From: Streptomyces tagetis
GTDB lineage: Bacteria > Actinomycetota > Actinomycetes > Streptomycetales > Streptomycetaceae
NCBI RefSeq assembly: GCF_018069565.1
Contig: NZ_JAGPNL010000003.1
Location: 682,001-746,000, forward strand
Direction of reading: 5' to 3'
DNA: 64,000 nt
The notes under the pieces are model-generated. The model was not told where the DNA came from. It was given only the letters and a program-made list of their open reading frames with translations, and made no database searches. Shown here one piece after another: positions 34,534 to 42,851 of the stretch; the stretch's first letter is position 1; each line of letters starts with the position of its first letter. Both the position numbers and the translations under genes were made by a program.

Positions 34534-34650
34534 GGAGCAGCGGGTTTGCCCTTCCGGGGCGGAGAACAGCGATGTCAGATCGATGAGAGGTCTCTCTTTC
34601 GGTACAGGTCCCAGAAGGGTCCTGGTGTGCCGTAACCGGGCACAGCGGTC

Positions 34651-34872
34651 CTACAGCTTGGTCATCTTGGCGTACGGGCTCAAGATCCGCGTGCGCGACG
34701 AACCGAAATCCACGAGCGCCGCGATCCCGGCCTCGATGCCGATCACTCGGCCGAGTCCGTACACGTCGTGGGTGACCTGGTCGCCCACGGCGAAGTCCTC
34801 GGGAGCCGGCGCGGCCGGGGCCTTGAAGGGGCTGGTGGGCAGACGACGCTTCGGCGCGGCAGGTTTTGTCAT
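34651..34872 (-). CDS. Small SH3-like (CarD/KOW-type) conserved protein
   Basis: A 73-residue protein with a basic Pro/Ala-rich N-terminus and a C-terminal SH3-like fold: FAVGDQVTHDVYGLGRVIGI then VDFGSSRTRILSP. This pattern resembles CarD-type and helicase C-terminal 'DRVxHxxxGxGxV' domains, which bind proteins or nucleic acids. Homologues are common in Streptomyces as I recall, with no known function. It lies between the CRISPR island fragments and the tRNA-Ser remnant, and is probably native chromosome. Confidence 0.72.
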   Translation of the reverse strand: MTKPAAPKRRLPTSPFKAPAAPAPEDFAVGDQVTHDVYGLGRVIGIEAGIAALVDFGSSRTRILSPYAKMTKL

Positions 34873-34934
34873 GACTCAGTATGTGCCATGTACGCCCCGT
34901 TGGCTGTGGCCGTCGGCACAGATCGAGACGGACC

Positions 34935-35046
34935 ATGTCGAAGGGCCCCCTGTTTCCGGGGGGCCCTTCGACATCGTGCCCGGTGAGGCACTGGCGGAGG
35001 ATACGAGATGCGAACTCGTGAGGGGGTTGCCCCCAACACGCTTTCC
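34935..35046. repeat. Decayed duplicate of tRNA-Ser(GGA) 3' end and terminator (att-like)
   Basis: This segment copies 36067-36176: first a terminator-like hairpin (perfect arms 34935-34950 and 34958-34974), then GCCCGGTGAGGCACTGGCGG, then the last part of the tRNA (34995-35046) up to the anticodon region. Copies differ in the hairpin loop and by a few substitutions, including T to G in the T loop and an extra G in the variable arm. Such a copy is the usual scar of site-specific integration into a tRNA 3' end. The other repeat is the intact tRNA 1.1 kb away. Confidence 0.7.
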
Positions 35047-35311
35047 GACTGTTCGTATGGGGGTCCGGGAAGGTTCGCAGGCGTCCTGACCTGCGGCGGA
35101 GCGTGCTCGTCAGGGTGACGTGAACGCGCTTGAACCCGGCTGAACGCAACCCGAACTGCGACTCTCGTCGGGGACCGGGCGGCGCGTAGCCGAGGTATCG
35201 GCGGTTTCGTTCCCCACGTCCGGCAGGGCCCGCTGCCAGACGGTTGGCGGCCGATGACGCCTTCCTTGCGCCGCCCTCGGCAGGCGGACGTATCTGCTGA
35301 GGGCCGGGGCT

Positions 35312-35917
35312 CTACTCTTCGGAGGCATCGTCCACGCCGAGATCGCGGCGCATGGCGGCCCTCAGGTCGGACAGCAGGGCCCACGACAGTTCCGTCTCGA
35401 TCTCGAGGGCATCGAGTTCGCCGGCGCTGGGACGGCCGCCTGACGTCATGCTCTTCAGCAGGCCGTAGGTCTTGTTGAGCTGGTGGTTTGTTGCTCGGGC
35501 GTCTGCCAGCACGGCGCCGGGCACGATCATCTGTGCTTCTGCGTAGCTGTCGCGAAGGACCAGGCGCCGTGCCTCTAGTTGCTCGGCGCACGCCTGGGTT
35601 TCTGCGTCGTCCCGGGCGCGCAGGGCGTGCGTGAGGTTGATCTGTGCGGTCTGGTACTGCCGTGCCGTGGTGTTGAGGGAGATATAGCAGGCGCGGCGCA
35701 GATCGGTCAGTTCGCGTCGTGCCGCGAGGCGTGCTTCCCGTTGCCGGACCTGTTCGGCGTGGGCGCGGTCTTCGCGTTGCTGACGAGCGGTCGCTTCCAG
35801 CTCATGGCGCTTGAGCCGATCGGCTCTGCTCTGAGTCAGCAGAGCCGCGCCCAGGGTGCCGATGACACCGACGACGGCCACGGCGAGCGCAGCCCAGGTT
35901 TGTTCCACAGCTCCCAC
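35312..35917 (-). CDS. Membrane-anchored coiled-coil protein inside the tRNA-Ser remnant element
   Basis: A 201-residue protein with an N-terminal membrane helix (about residues 7-28; WAALAVAVVGVIGTLGAALL), a long coiled coil rich in Arg/Glu/Gln (about 30-75), then a helical domain. It is the only gene between the two tRNA-Ser repeats, and similar proteins are frequent in Streptomyces integrative elements and plasmids. Its third-position GC is lower than that of neighbours, consistent with foreign origin. No integrase, excisionase or replication gene remains in the 1.1 kb segment. Function unknown. Confidence 0.7.
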   Translation of the reverse strand: MGAVEQTWAALAVAVVGVIGTLGAALLTQSRADRLKRHELEATARQQREDRAHAEQVRQREARLAARRELTDLRRACYISLNTTARQYQTAQINLTHALRARDDAETQACAEQLEARRLVLRDSYAEAQMIVPGAVLADARATNHQLNKTYGLLKSMTSGGRPSAGELDALEIETELSWALLSDLRAAMRRDLGVDDASEE

Positions 35918-36066
35918 CTCGTATCGGGCAGGTGGGACGCTGCCCTGCCTGCGTCAACGGTGCCGATCATAGGGTTCAGCCTTGCGCCGAGCCCGGCGAG
36001 GTCAAACGCCAAGCTAGGCACCACGGGCCCCATCGATGCCCGATCGCGGCAACCGCAACCCTCAAC

Positions 36067-36102
36067 GTCGAAGGGCCCCACCTTGCGGTGGGGCCCTTCG
36101 AC
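36067..36102 (-). terminator. tRNA-Ser(GGA) terminator
   Basis: GTCGAAGGGCCCCAC and GTGGGGCCCTTCGAC arms enclose CTTGCG 22 bases beyond the tRNA 3' end. The same hairpin type is duplicated at 34935. Confidence 0.8.
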
Positions 36103-36124
36103 TTCGTGCCCGGTGAGGCACTGG

Positions 36125-36209
36125 CGGAGGATACGAGATTCGAACTCGTGAGGGGTTGCCCCCAACACGCTTTCCAAGCGTGCGCCCTAGGCCTCTAGGC
36201 GAATCCTCC
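36125..36209 (-). tRNA. tRNA-Ser (anticodon GGA), integration target
   Basis: An 85-nt class II tRNA: acceptor GGAGGAT/ATCCTCC, anticodon arm ACGCT-TGGAA-AGCGT giving anticodon GGA, a long variable arm, and GTTCGAATC in the T arm. It decodes UCC/UCU. Its 3' half and terminator are duplicated 1.13 kb downstream in its direction of transcription, so it has served as an attB site. Confidence 0.95.
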
Positions 36210-36282
36210 GCCGGGAACATTACATGACGTTGGGGAGTGCTTGCGAACTCGTTCCCGCGGGGAGGATCGGGTACCCTGTGCG

Positions 36283-36373
36283 GAGCCCCTCACGCGGCGC
36301 TATCTGACTGAACTCCCCCAGGGCCGGAAGGCAGCAAGGGTAGGTCGGCTCTGGCGGGTGCGTGGGGGGCGTT
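36283..36373 (+). ncRNA. ffs: Signal recognition particle RNA (4.5S type)
   Basis: The conserved domain IV loop CAGGGCCGGAAGGCAGCAAG is present, with the GGAA tetraloop and the AGCA-side asymmetric loop. The ends pair perfectly: GCCCCTCACGC (36285-36295) with GCGTGGGGGGC (36360-36370). Placement just upstream of dnaX is as in other Streptomyces. With Ffh it targets membrane proteins to the translocon. Exact ends are estimated. Confidence 0.93.
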
Positions 36374-36427
36374 CACGTACCCGGGGGGTCCCTCGGGCGA
36401 TGCGGGCCGGTTGTCGGTGGGCGCCTA

Positions 36428-36441
36428 TAACCTCGTAGGCG
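36428..36441 (+). promoter_or_regulatory. Leaderless-type -10 box of dnaX
   Basis: TAACCT (36428-36433) ends seven bases before the GTG start of dnaX and there is no ribosome binding site. Confidence 0.45.
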
Positions 36442-38786
36442 TGTCGTCTCTCGCGCTGTACCGCCGTTACCGCCCGGAGTCCTTCGCCGAGGTCATCGGG
36501 CAGGGGCATGTCACCGACCCGTTGCAGCAGGCGCTGCGGAACAACCGGGTCAATCACGCGTACCTGTTCAGCGGCCCGCGCGGATGCGGCAAGACGACCA
36601 GCGCGCGGATTCTCGCCCGCTGCCTGAACTGCGAGCAGGGCCCCACGCCCACCCCCTGCGGCACCTGCCAGTCCTGCCGCGACCTGGCGCGGAACGGGCC
36701 CGGTTCGCTCGACGTCATCGAGATCGACGCCGCCTCGCACGGAGGTGTGGACGACGCCCGTGACCTGCGGGAGAAGGCGTTCTTCGGGCCCGCCCACAGC
36801 CGGTACAAGATCTACATCATCGACGAGGCCCACATGGTCACGTCGGCCGGCTTCAACGCGCTGCTCAAGGTGGTCGAGGAGCCGCCGGAGCACCTGAAGT
36901 TCATTTTCGCGACCACCGAGCCCGAGAAGGTCATCGGGACCATCCGCTCGCGCACCCACCACTACCCCTTCCGGCTCGTGCCGCCCGGCACCCTGCGGGA
37001 CTACCTCGCCGAGGTGTGCCGGCAGGAGCAGATCCCGGTCGAGGAGGGCGTGCTGCCGCTGGTGGTGCGCGCCGGTGCCGGGTCCGTCCGCGACTCGATG
37101 TCCGTCATGGACCAGTTGCTCGCCGGGGCCGACAGCGACGGTGTGACGTACGCCATGGCGACCGCCCTGCTCGGTTACACGGACGGTTCGCTGCTCGACT
37201 CCGTGGTCGAGGCGTTCGCCTCGGGGGAGGGGGCGGCGGCCTTCGAGGTCGTGGACCACATCATCGAGGGCGGCAACGACCCGCGGCGCTTCGTCGCCGA
37301 CCTCCTGGAGCGGCTGCGCGACCTCGTCATCCTCGCGGCCGTGCCCGACGCGGCAGAGAAGGGGCTCATCGACGCCCCCGCCGACGTCGTCGAGCGCATG
37401 CAGGCCCAGGCGCGCTCCTTCGGCGCCGCCGAGCTGAGCCGCGCCGCCGACCTGGTCAACGAGGGGCTCACGGAGATGCGCGGCGCCACCTCGCCCCGCC
37501 TCCAACTGGAGCTGATCTGCGCGCGCGTCCTGCTGCCCGCGGCCTACGGCGACGAGCGGTCCGTGATGGCCCGCCTCGACCGGATCGAGCGCGGCGTGCA
37601 GTTCTCCTCGGGCGCGGGCACGCCCGCGATGGGGTACGTGCCGGGACCCGAGGCGCACGGGGGCGGCGGTGCGCCGGTCCCGCCCGGCGGTGGCGCCGCT
37701 GCCGCCAGGGCGGCGGTACGGGCACCGGCGGGGGGTGGCGGAGGACCCGCGCAGGCTCCCGGCGGCCCGCATGCCCCGGGTACGCCGAGCACCCCTGGTG
37801 GGCACAGTGGCCCGAGCGGTCCTGGTGGTCCGGGTGGTCCCGGTGGTCCGGGTGCGTACGAGGCTCCCGGTGCCGGTGCGCCTCCGGTGGCCGAGCCCGG
37901 CCCGGCGAGCGGCGCCCGGCCCCCGGCGGCCCCCGTCCCCGTCCCCGCCCCCGCCACGCCTCCGGCTCCGGCTCCGGCTCCGGCCCCCGCGCCCGCCGCC
38001 CAGCCCCCCGCCTCCGCGCCCGGTGCCTGGCCCACCACCGCCCCCACCGGCGGCGGACGACGGCCCGGCGGCTGGCCCACCCCGGCGGCTCCGGGCGCCG
38101 GACGCCCCCAGGCCCCCGCCGCACCCGCCGCGCCGTCCGCCCCCGCGCACTCCGCGCCCCCGCCCCCACCCGTGGCCCAGGCCCCCGCCCCGGTCGGCGC
38201 ACCGCCCCCGGGCGGCGGGCTCGACCCGCGTTCGATCTGGCCCAACATCCTGGAAGCGGTCAAGAACCGCCGCCGCTTCACCTGGATCCTGCTCAGCCAG
38301 AACGCCCAGGTGACCGGCTTCGACGGCTCCGCCCTCCAGATCGGCTTCGTCAACGCCGGCGCCCGCGACAACTTCCTGAGCAGCGGCAGCGAGGACGTCC
38401 TGCGGCAGGCCCTGGCCGAGCAGTTCAACGTGCAGTGGAAGATCGAGGCCGTCGTCGACCCCTCCGGCGGCTCCGCGCCCCCGCCCGCCGGGCCCCCCGG
38501 CGGGTACGGCGGAGGCTTCGGCGCCGGTGCGCCCGCGCCGCGCCCCGCCGCTCCGCCCCCGTCCGGGCCGCCCGCGCCCCCCGCCGCGCCGTCCGCCCCC
38601 GCCGGACCGGCGCCCTCCGCGCCCGCGCCCCGGCCCCCGGCGCCCGAGCCGCCGCCTCCGGTCTCCCCGGAGGACGACACCCCCGAGGACGACGACCCCG
38701 ACCTCGACGAGTCGGCCCTCTCCGGCATGGACCTGCTCGTACGGGAGCTGGGGGCGACCGTGGTGGAGGAGATCGCCAACGAGTGA
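36441..38786 (+). CDS. dnaX: DNA polymerase III subunit gamma/tau
   Basis: This is the clamp-loader ATPase of the replisome. The 781-residue protein has a Walker A GPRGCGKTT (45-53), a zinc module (Cys61, 64, 73, 76, 79), Walker B DEAH (128-131) and a sensor region (IFATTEPEKVIGTIRSR). The AAA+ and collar domains run to about residue 400. A Pro/Ala/Gly-rich linker of about 200 residues follows, then a short tau-like domain (about 595-680; RFTWILLSQNAQVTGFDG) and an acidic tail. The GTG at 36441 gives the family start SSLALYRRYRP. It is directly after the SRP RNA; recR is not downstream here. Confidence 0.96.
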   Translation: MSSLALYRRYRPESFAEVIGQGHVTDPLQQALRNNRVNHAYLFSGPRGCGKTTSARILARCLNCEQGPTPTPCGTCQSCRDLARNGPGSLDVIEIDAASHGGVDDARDLREKAFFGPAHSRYKIYIIDEAHMVTSAGFNALLKVVEEPPEHLKFIFATTEPEKVIGTIRSRTHHYPFRLVPPGTLRDYLAEVCRQEQIPVEEGVLPLVVRAGAGSVRDSMSVMDQLLAGADSDGVTYAMATALLGYTDGSLLDSVVEAFASGEGAAAFEVVDHIIEGGNDPRRFVADLLERLRDLVILAAVPDAAEKGLIDAPADVVERMQAQARSFGAAELSRAADLVNEGLTEMRGATSPRLQLELICARVLLPAAYGDERSVMARLDRIERGVQFSSGAGTPAMGYVPGPEAHGGGGAPVPPGGGAAAARAAVRAPAGGGGGPAQAPGGPHAPGTPSTPGGHSGPSGPGGPGGPGGPGAYEAPGAGAPPVAEPGPASGARPPAAPVPVPAPATPPAPAPAPAPAPAAQPPASAPGAWPTTAPTGGGRRPGGWPTPAAPGAGRPQAPAAPAAPSAPAHSAPPPPPVAQAPAPVGAPPPGGGLDPRSIWPNILEAVKNRRRFTWILLSQNAQVTGFDGSALQIGFVNAGARDNFLSSGSEDVLRQALAEQFNVQWKIEAVVDPSGGSAPPPAGPPGGYGGGFGAGAPAPRPAAPPPSGPPAPPAAPSAPAGPAPSAPAPRPPAPEPPPPVSPEDDTPEDDDPDLDESALSGMDLLVRELGATVVEEIANE

Positions 38787-38900
38787 ACCGGCGGGAGACC
38801 CGGGTGTGAGGCGGTGAGGGGGCCCGTCCTGGAGGAAGCCACAAGCCCCCGGCGCCCGTCCCTTCGGAAGCCCGCACAAACCGCCCCCGTCCGCTGCCAT

Positions 38901-38913
38901 TAGGCTGACCCCG
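38901..38913 (+). promoter_or_regulatory. Leaderless-type -10 box of purD
   Basis: TAGGCT (38901-38906) ends six bases before the GTG start with no ribosome binding site. Confidence 0.5.
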
Positions 38914-40205
38914 TGAAGGTCCTCGTCATCGGCGGCGGCGCCCGCGAACACGCCCTGTGCCGTTCCCTGTCCCTCGACCCCGACGTCACCGCGCTGCACT
39001 GCGCACCCGGCAACGCCGGCATCGCCGAGGTCGCCGAGCTGCACCAGGTCGACGCCCTCGACGGCGCGGCCGTCTCCGCGCTGGCCACCGGGCTCGGCGC
39101 CGACCTGGTCGTGGTCGGGCCGGAGGCGCCCCTGGTCGCCGGGGTCGCCGACGCCGTGCGCGAGGCGGGCATCCCGGTCTTCGGCCCCTCCGGGCAGGCC
39201 GCCCGGCTGGAGGGCTCCAAGGCATTCGCCAAGGACGTCATGGCCGGCGCCGGCGTGCCCACGGCCCGCTCCTACGTCTGTACGACGCCCGAGGAGGTCG
39301 ACGCGGCCCTCGCCGCCTTCGGCGCCCCCTATGTCGTCAAGGACGACGGACTCGCCGCCGGCAAGGGCGTCGTCGTCACCGCCGACGTCGAGGCGGCCCG
39401 CGCGCACGCCGGGGCCTGCCTGGGCACCGGTGACGCGGCCCGCGAGCCCGGCAGGGTCGTCATCGAGGAGTACCTCGACGGCCCCGAGGTCTCCCTCTTC
39501 GCCGTCACCGACGGCGAGACCGTCCGCCCGCTCCAGCCCGCCCAGGACTTCAAGCGCGCCCTCGACGGCGACGAGGGCCCCAACACCGGCGGCATGGGCG
39601 CCTACTCGCCGCTGCCCTGGGCCGACCCGAAGCTCGTCGACGAGGTCGTGCAGAGCGTGCTCCAGCCGACGGTGGACGAGATGCGCCGCCGCGGCACCCC
39701 GTTCTCCGGGCTCCTCTACGCCGGGCTGGCGATCACCGGCCGCGGGGTCCGCGTGATCGAGTTCAACGCCCGTTTCGGCGACCCCGAGACCCAGGTCGTA
39801 CTGGCCCGCCTGCGCACGCCGCTCGCCGGGCTGCTGCTGGCCGCCGCCACCGGTACCCTCGCCGACCTGGAGCCGCTGCGCTGGAGCGAGGACGCGGCCG
39901 TCACCGTCGTCGTCGCCTCCCACAACTACCCCGGCACCCCGCGCACCGGCGACCCGGTCACCGGCCTCGACGAGGTGGCCGCCCAGGACGCCCCGCACGC
40001 CTACGTCCTGCACGCCGGGACCCGGCAGGAGAGCGACGCCGTCGTCAGCGCCGGCGGGCGTGTCCTGTCCGTCACCGCCACGGGGGCGGACCTGGCCGAG
40101 GCCCGCGAGCGCGCCTACCGGGCCGTCGCCCGCATCGGCCTCGACGGCTCCCAGCACCGTACGGACATCGCGGCGAAGGCGGCGGCGGAGGCGGCGGAGG
40201 GCTGA
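38913..40205 (+). CDS. purD: Phosphoribosylamine-glycine ligase
   Basis: This cytoplasmic ATP-grasp enzyme makes glycinamide ribonucleotide in the second step of purine synthesis. The 430 residues start MKVLVIGGGAREHAL, the N-terminal substrate motif. The ATP-grasp core is complete (APYVVKDDGLAAGKGVVV, EEYLDGPEVSLF, NTGGMGAYSP, FNARFGDPETQ). It is transcribed alone, with a leaderless-type promoter, followed by a 399-base gap. In relatives it sits between dnaX and purC as here. Confidence 0.97.
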   Translation: MKVLVIGGGAREHALCRSLSLDPDVTALHCAPGNAGIAEVAELHQVDALDGAAVSALATGLGADLVVVGPEAPLVAGVADAVREAGIPVFGPSGQAARLEGSKAFAKDVMAGAGVPTARSYVCTTPEEVDAALAAFGAPYVVKDDGLAAGKGVVVTADVEAARAHAGACLGTGDAAREPGRVVIEEYLDGPEVSLFAVTDGETVRPLQPAQDFKRALDGDEGPNTGGMGAYSPLPWADPKLVDEVVQSVLQPTVDEMRRRGTPFSGLLYAGLAITGRGVRVIEFNARFGDPETQVVLARLRTPLAGLLLAAATGTLADLEPLRWSEDAAVTVVVASHNYPGTPRTGDPVTGLDEVAAQDAPHAYVLHAGTRQESDAVVSAGGRVLSVTATGADLAEARERAYRAVARIGLDGSQHRTDIAAKAAAEAAEG

Positions 40206-40604
40206 CCGGCCCCGGGGCGGGGCCGACGGCCGGGCCAGCGGCCCCAGCCCGGCAGTTCCCGACCCACGGCAACCCCCGCCCCTGCCCCGCCCCCGTCCCG
40301 CCCGGAAAGCGCCCCCTTCGCGCCCCCGGCGCACCGGACTCCCCAGGCCCCGGCTTCCTCCATGGAACCGGGGCCTGACCCTTGCTCTGCGCCACTCAGC
40401 TCTCCCCAAAGCCATTCCATCGAGTGACCGATGCGCCATACGGCTGACGTGGACCGAGGCCCCAACTAGGGTGCCGCGCAGGCATTCCGGCACTTGGCCC
40501 ACCGGCATTGCGATGTCGGGGGCGAGTGCCACAGTGGGGTCATGGGCAACTCCAGGAGAGCAAGAGGACGGTCGGGGACGGCAAGGAGGGGGTGAGGTCC
40601 GCAC
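40206..40604. other. Gap between purD and the M48-like gene, with a probable promoter
   Basis: The first 120 bases are C-rich. At 40443-40448 CTGACG and at 40467-40472 TAGGGT, 18 bases apart, make a plausible housekeeping promoter for the next gene. A 17-codon frame at 40542-40595 is too short to call. No other feature is seen. Confidence 0.45.
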
Positions 40605-42512
40605 GTGACCGCAACCGGTGGTGTGGAAAGAGGCGCCCAGGCGGCGCGTGCGCGGGCGCTCGCCGTGCTGCGCGTCCGCAGCCGGGCGCTGGCCGTGGCC
40701 CTCGTGCCGGCCGCCGTCGCCGTCGTCCTGCTCGCGGGCGGGTTCACCGGCCACTTCCCGGGCCCGGCATGGGACGCCGCCCGCTGGGCCGTCACCGTCC
40801 TCGCGCTGCTCGTCCTGCTCGGCGCGGGCGCCATCGCCCTGGTCGTCGCCCGTGCCCGGCCCGCCGTCACGCCGACGGTGCCGGTCCCCGAGCACTCCGC
40901 CCCCGACCTCTACGGGCTGGTGCGCGACCTCGCCGACCGGCTCGGCGTCCCCGCCCCCTCCGCGATAGCCCTGACACCGGACTGCGACAGTTGGCTGGAG
41001 GACCGTACGCATCCGGCCCACGGCCCGCCGCCCGCCGGTGACCCCGACGACGCGGTCGGACCGGACGCCGGGGGCCGCCGGGACCCCGTCGCCCCGGTGC
41101 TCGTCATCGGCTCGCCCTTCCTGTGGTGGATGCGGGTCGGCGAGCTGCGCGCGGTCCTCGCCCCGGTCGTCGCCGGTACGGGCCCCTCCGCCCACCCCGA
41201 CATAGCCGCCGCCCGCCGTTTCATACGCGGGCTGGACGCCGCCGTCGCCGTGGCCTCGGCGGGTGGCGGCAGGCCGTTCCTCCGGGTGGCGTACGCGGGT
41301 CTCGGTCAGGTGTCCCGCATGCTGCTGCGCAACTGCCGCGAGCACGCGTCCGAGATGGAGCGCGGGGTGGCCGCAGCCGCCGCCGAACGGGCGCAGGCGG
41401 TCGACTACGGGCTGCGGATCGTCGCCCAGGAGCAGGTCGGCCTGGCCTACGCGGGCTGGGACCGGCTGCTGACCCGGGTGGCGCTGCCCGCCTGGCGGAT
41501 GGGCCGGTGGCCCTCCCGACTGGACGTCGGCGTGGTCGCCGCCCTCACGGAGCTGTCCCGGCGGGACCGCCTGGCGGAAGGGTTCACCTCCCGGCTGGGC
41601 GAGCGTCCCGCCTGTGACCTGCTGGAGGAGCCCGGCACCGTCGACGAGGCGGTCTCCCTGCTCGCCGCCCGCCTCTTCCACGGCGGTCCCACGGAGTCCC
41701 GGCCGGACTGGTCGCCGGTCGAGTGGGAGGAGTACCCGGAGGAGGTCGTCGACCGGACCTGGCGCACCGACGCCGCCCGCCTCCACCGCGTCCTGGACAC
41801 CCTCGGCGTCCGCCGTTCCGCCGACGACGCGCCCGGCGCCGACGGCCCCACGCTGGCCCGCGTCCTGAACCACCTCGCGCTCCCGCCGGCCGCCGGCCGG
41901 ACCCCGGCGTTCCCCGCCTCCGACGGGCACAGCCCCGTACGCGCCCTCAACGGCTCCGCCGCCCCTCAGCCGTACGACCACGGCCACGGCAGCGACCACG
42001 ACCACGGCAGCGACCACGACCAGGGCCGCGAACATGGCCACGACCACGGCCACAGCCACCGCCCCGACCTCTTCGCGGACGACGACGACCTCGCCGACAC
42101 CACCGCCTCCGGTGCCGCCCTGGCCGCCGGGCTCAGTGCCCAGTTGGCCCGCGAGGAGGCCGCCGGGGCCGTCGCGGCTCCGGTCGGCGCGACGGCGGGC
42201 CCGGCCGGACCCGAGGCCGCCTTCTGGGACGACCGGTCGCTCCCGCTCTTCCCGCTCCGGCCCCCGCGTTCCGGGCGCGAGATCCTCACCGACCACATCA
42301 CGGCGATGGTCTGCTGCGCCGCGATGGACACGGCCGGCGCGGTCCCCGGCCTCGACTGGCTTGACGGCCCCACGCTCCTGATCGGCGGCGCCCGCGCCTC
42401 CGACCTGGCCCCGCGCGTCCTCAGTCTCGTCGAGAGCGGCGACCCCGACCCCCTGCGGGCCTGGCTGACCGACCTCGGTATACGCCCGGAGAAGCCGGTC
42501 CGCCTGGTCTGA
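40605..42512 (+). CDS. Large membrane protein resembling a degenerate M48 peptidase, with a His-rich segment
   Basis: A 635-residue protein. Two membrane helices occur near the N-terminus (about 28-47 and 60-82). The next part resembles the M48 (HtpX-like) layout, for example VLVIGSPFLWWMRVGELRAV. However, where the zinc HExxH should follow, the sequence is LAPVVAGTGPSAH, so the peptidase is probably inactive. Residues 456-484 hold ten histidines alternating with Asp and Gly (DHGHGSDHDHGSDHDQGREH), a likely metal-binding loop. The C-terminus forms another folded part (ITAMVCCAAMDTAG). The family and function are unknown. The gene has its own promoter and is located between purD and purC. Confidence 0.7.
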   Translation: MTATGGVERGAQAARARALAVLRVRSRALAVALVPAAVAVVLLAGGFTGHFPGPAWDAARWAVTVLALLVLLGAGAIALVVARARPAVTPTVPVPEHSAPDLYGLVRDLADRLGVPAPSAIALTPDCDSWLEDRTHPAHGPPPAGDPDDAVGPDAGGRRDPVAPVLVIGSPFLWWMRVGELRAVLAPVVAGTGPSAHPDIAAARRFIRGLDAAVAVASAGGGRPFLRVAYAGLGQVSRMLLRNCREHASEMERGVAAAAAERAQAVDYGLRIVAQEQVGLAYAGWDRLLTRVALPAWRMGRWPSRLDVGVVAALTELSRRDRLAEGFTSRLGERPACDLLEEPGTVDEAVSLLAARLFHGGPTESRPDWSPVEWEEYPEEVVDRTWRTDAARLHRVLDTLGVRRSADDAPGADGPTLARVLNHLALPPAAGRTPAFPASDGHSPVRALNGSAAPQPYDHGHGSDHDHGSDHDQGREHGHDHGHSHRPDLFADDDDLADTTASGAALAAGLSAQLAREEAAGAVAAPVGATAGPAGPEAAFWDDRSLPLFPLRPPRSGREILTDHITAMVCCAAMDTAGAVPGLDWLDGPTLLIGGARASDLAPRVLSLVESGDPDPLRAWLTDLGIRPEKPVRLV

Positions 42513-42851
42513 CCTCGGTCCGCCTGGTCTGATCCCATGCCCCCGGTCTTCTCCGCCCCCGGAACCCCACGCCCCCGGAACCCCACGCCCCGGTCCCCAC
42601 ACGCCCTCCCCACCCCCGGCGTCCACTCCACTCCCCGCGCCTCACCCCCACCCGGCCCGCGACCTCACCCCCGTCCCTTCACCTCCGAAACCGGTCTCCC
42701 CACTTCCACTTCGGCTCGCTTCACGACGAACCGTGACCACACACGCGCCACATGTGATGTGCTGGGACCGATCGCGTACGAGGCACAGGCGTTCGTCTCC
42801 ACGCACGGCGCGACCACGGGGCAGGCCGGGAGAGAGGGAGAGGGACGTCCC
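42513..42851. other. C-rich gap upstream of the DMF-amidase-like gene
   Basis: Bases 42513-42660 repeat CGGTCCGCCTGGTCTGA twice and then CCCCGGAACCCCACG-like units. The remaining part carries CACATGTG near 42750 and AGAGGGAGAGGGA just before the next start. No gene is visible. Confidence 0.45.

Noticed and set aside
36300..42626. A minus-strand reading frame of over 2100 codons opposite dnaX and purD
   Set aside because: It runs through the SRP RNA, dnaX and purD on the other strand, has Arg/Gly/Ala/Val-only composition and no domain. It is a mirror of high-GC third positions.
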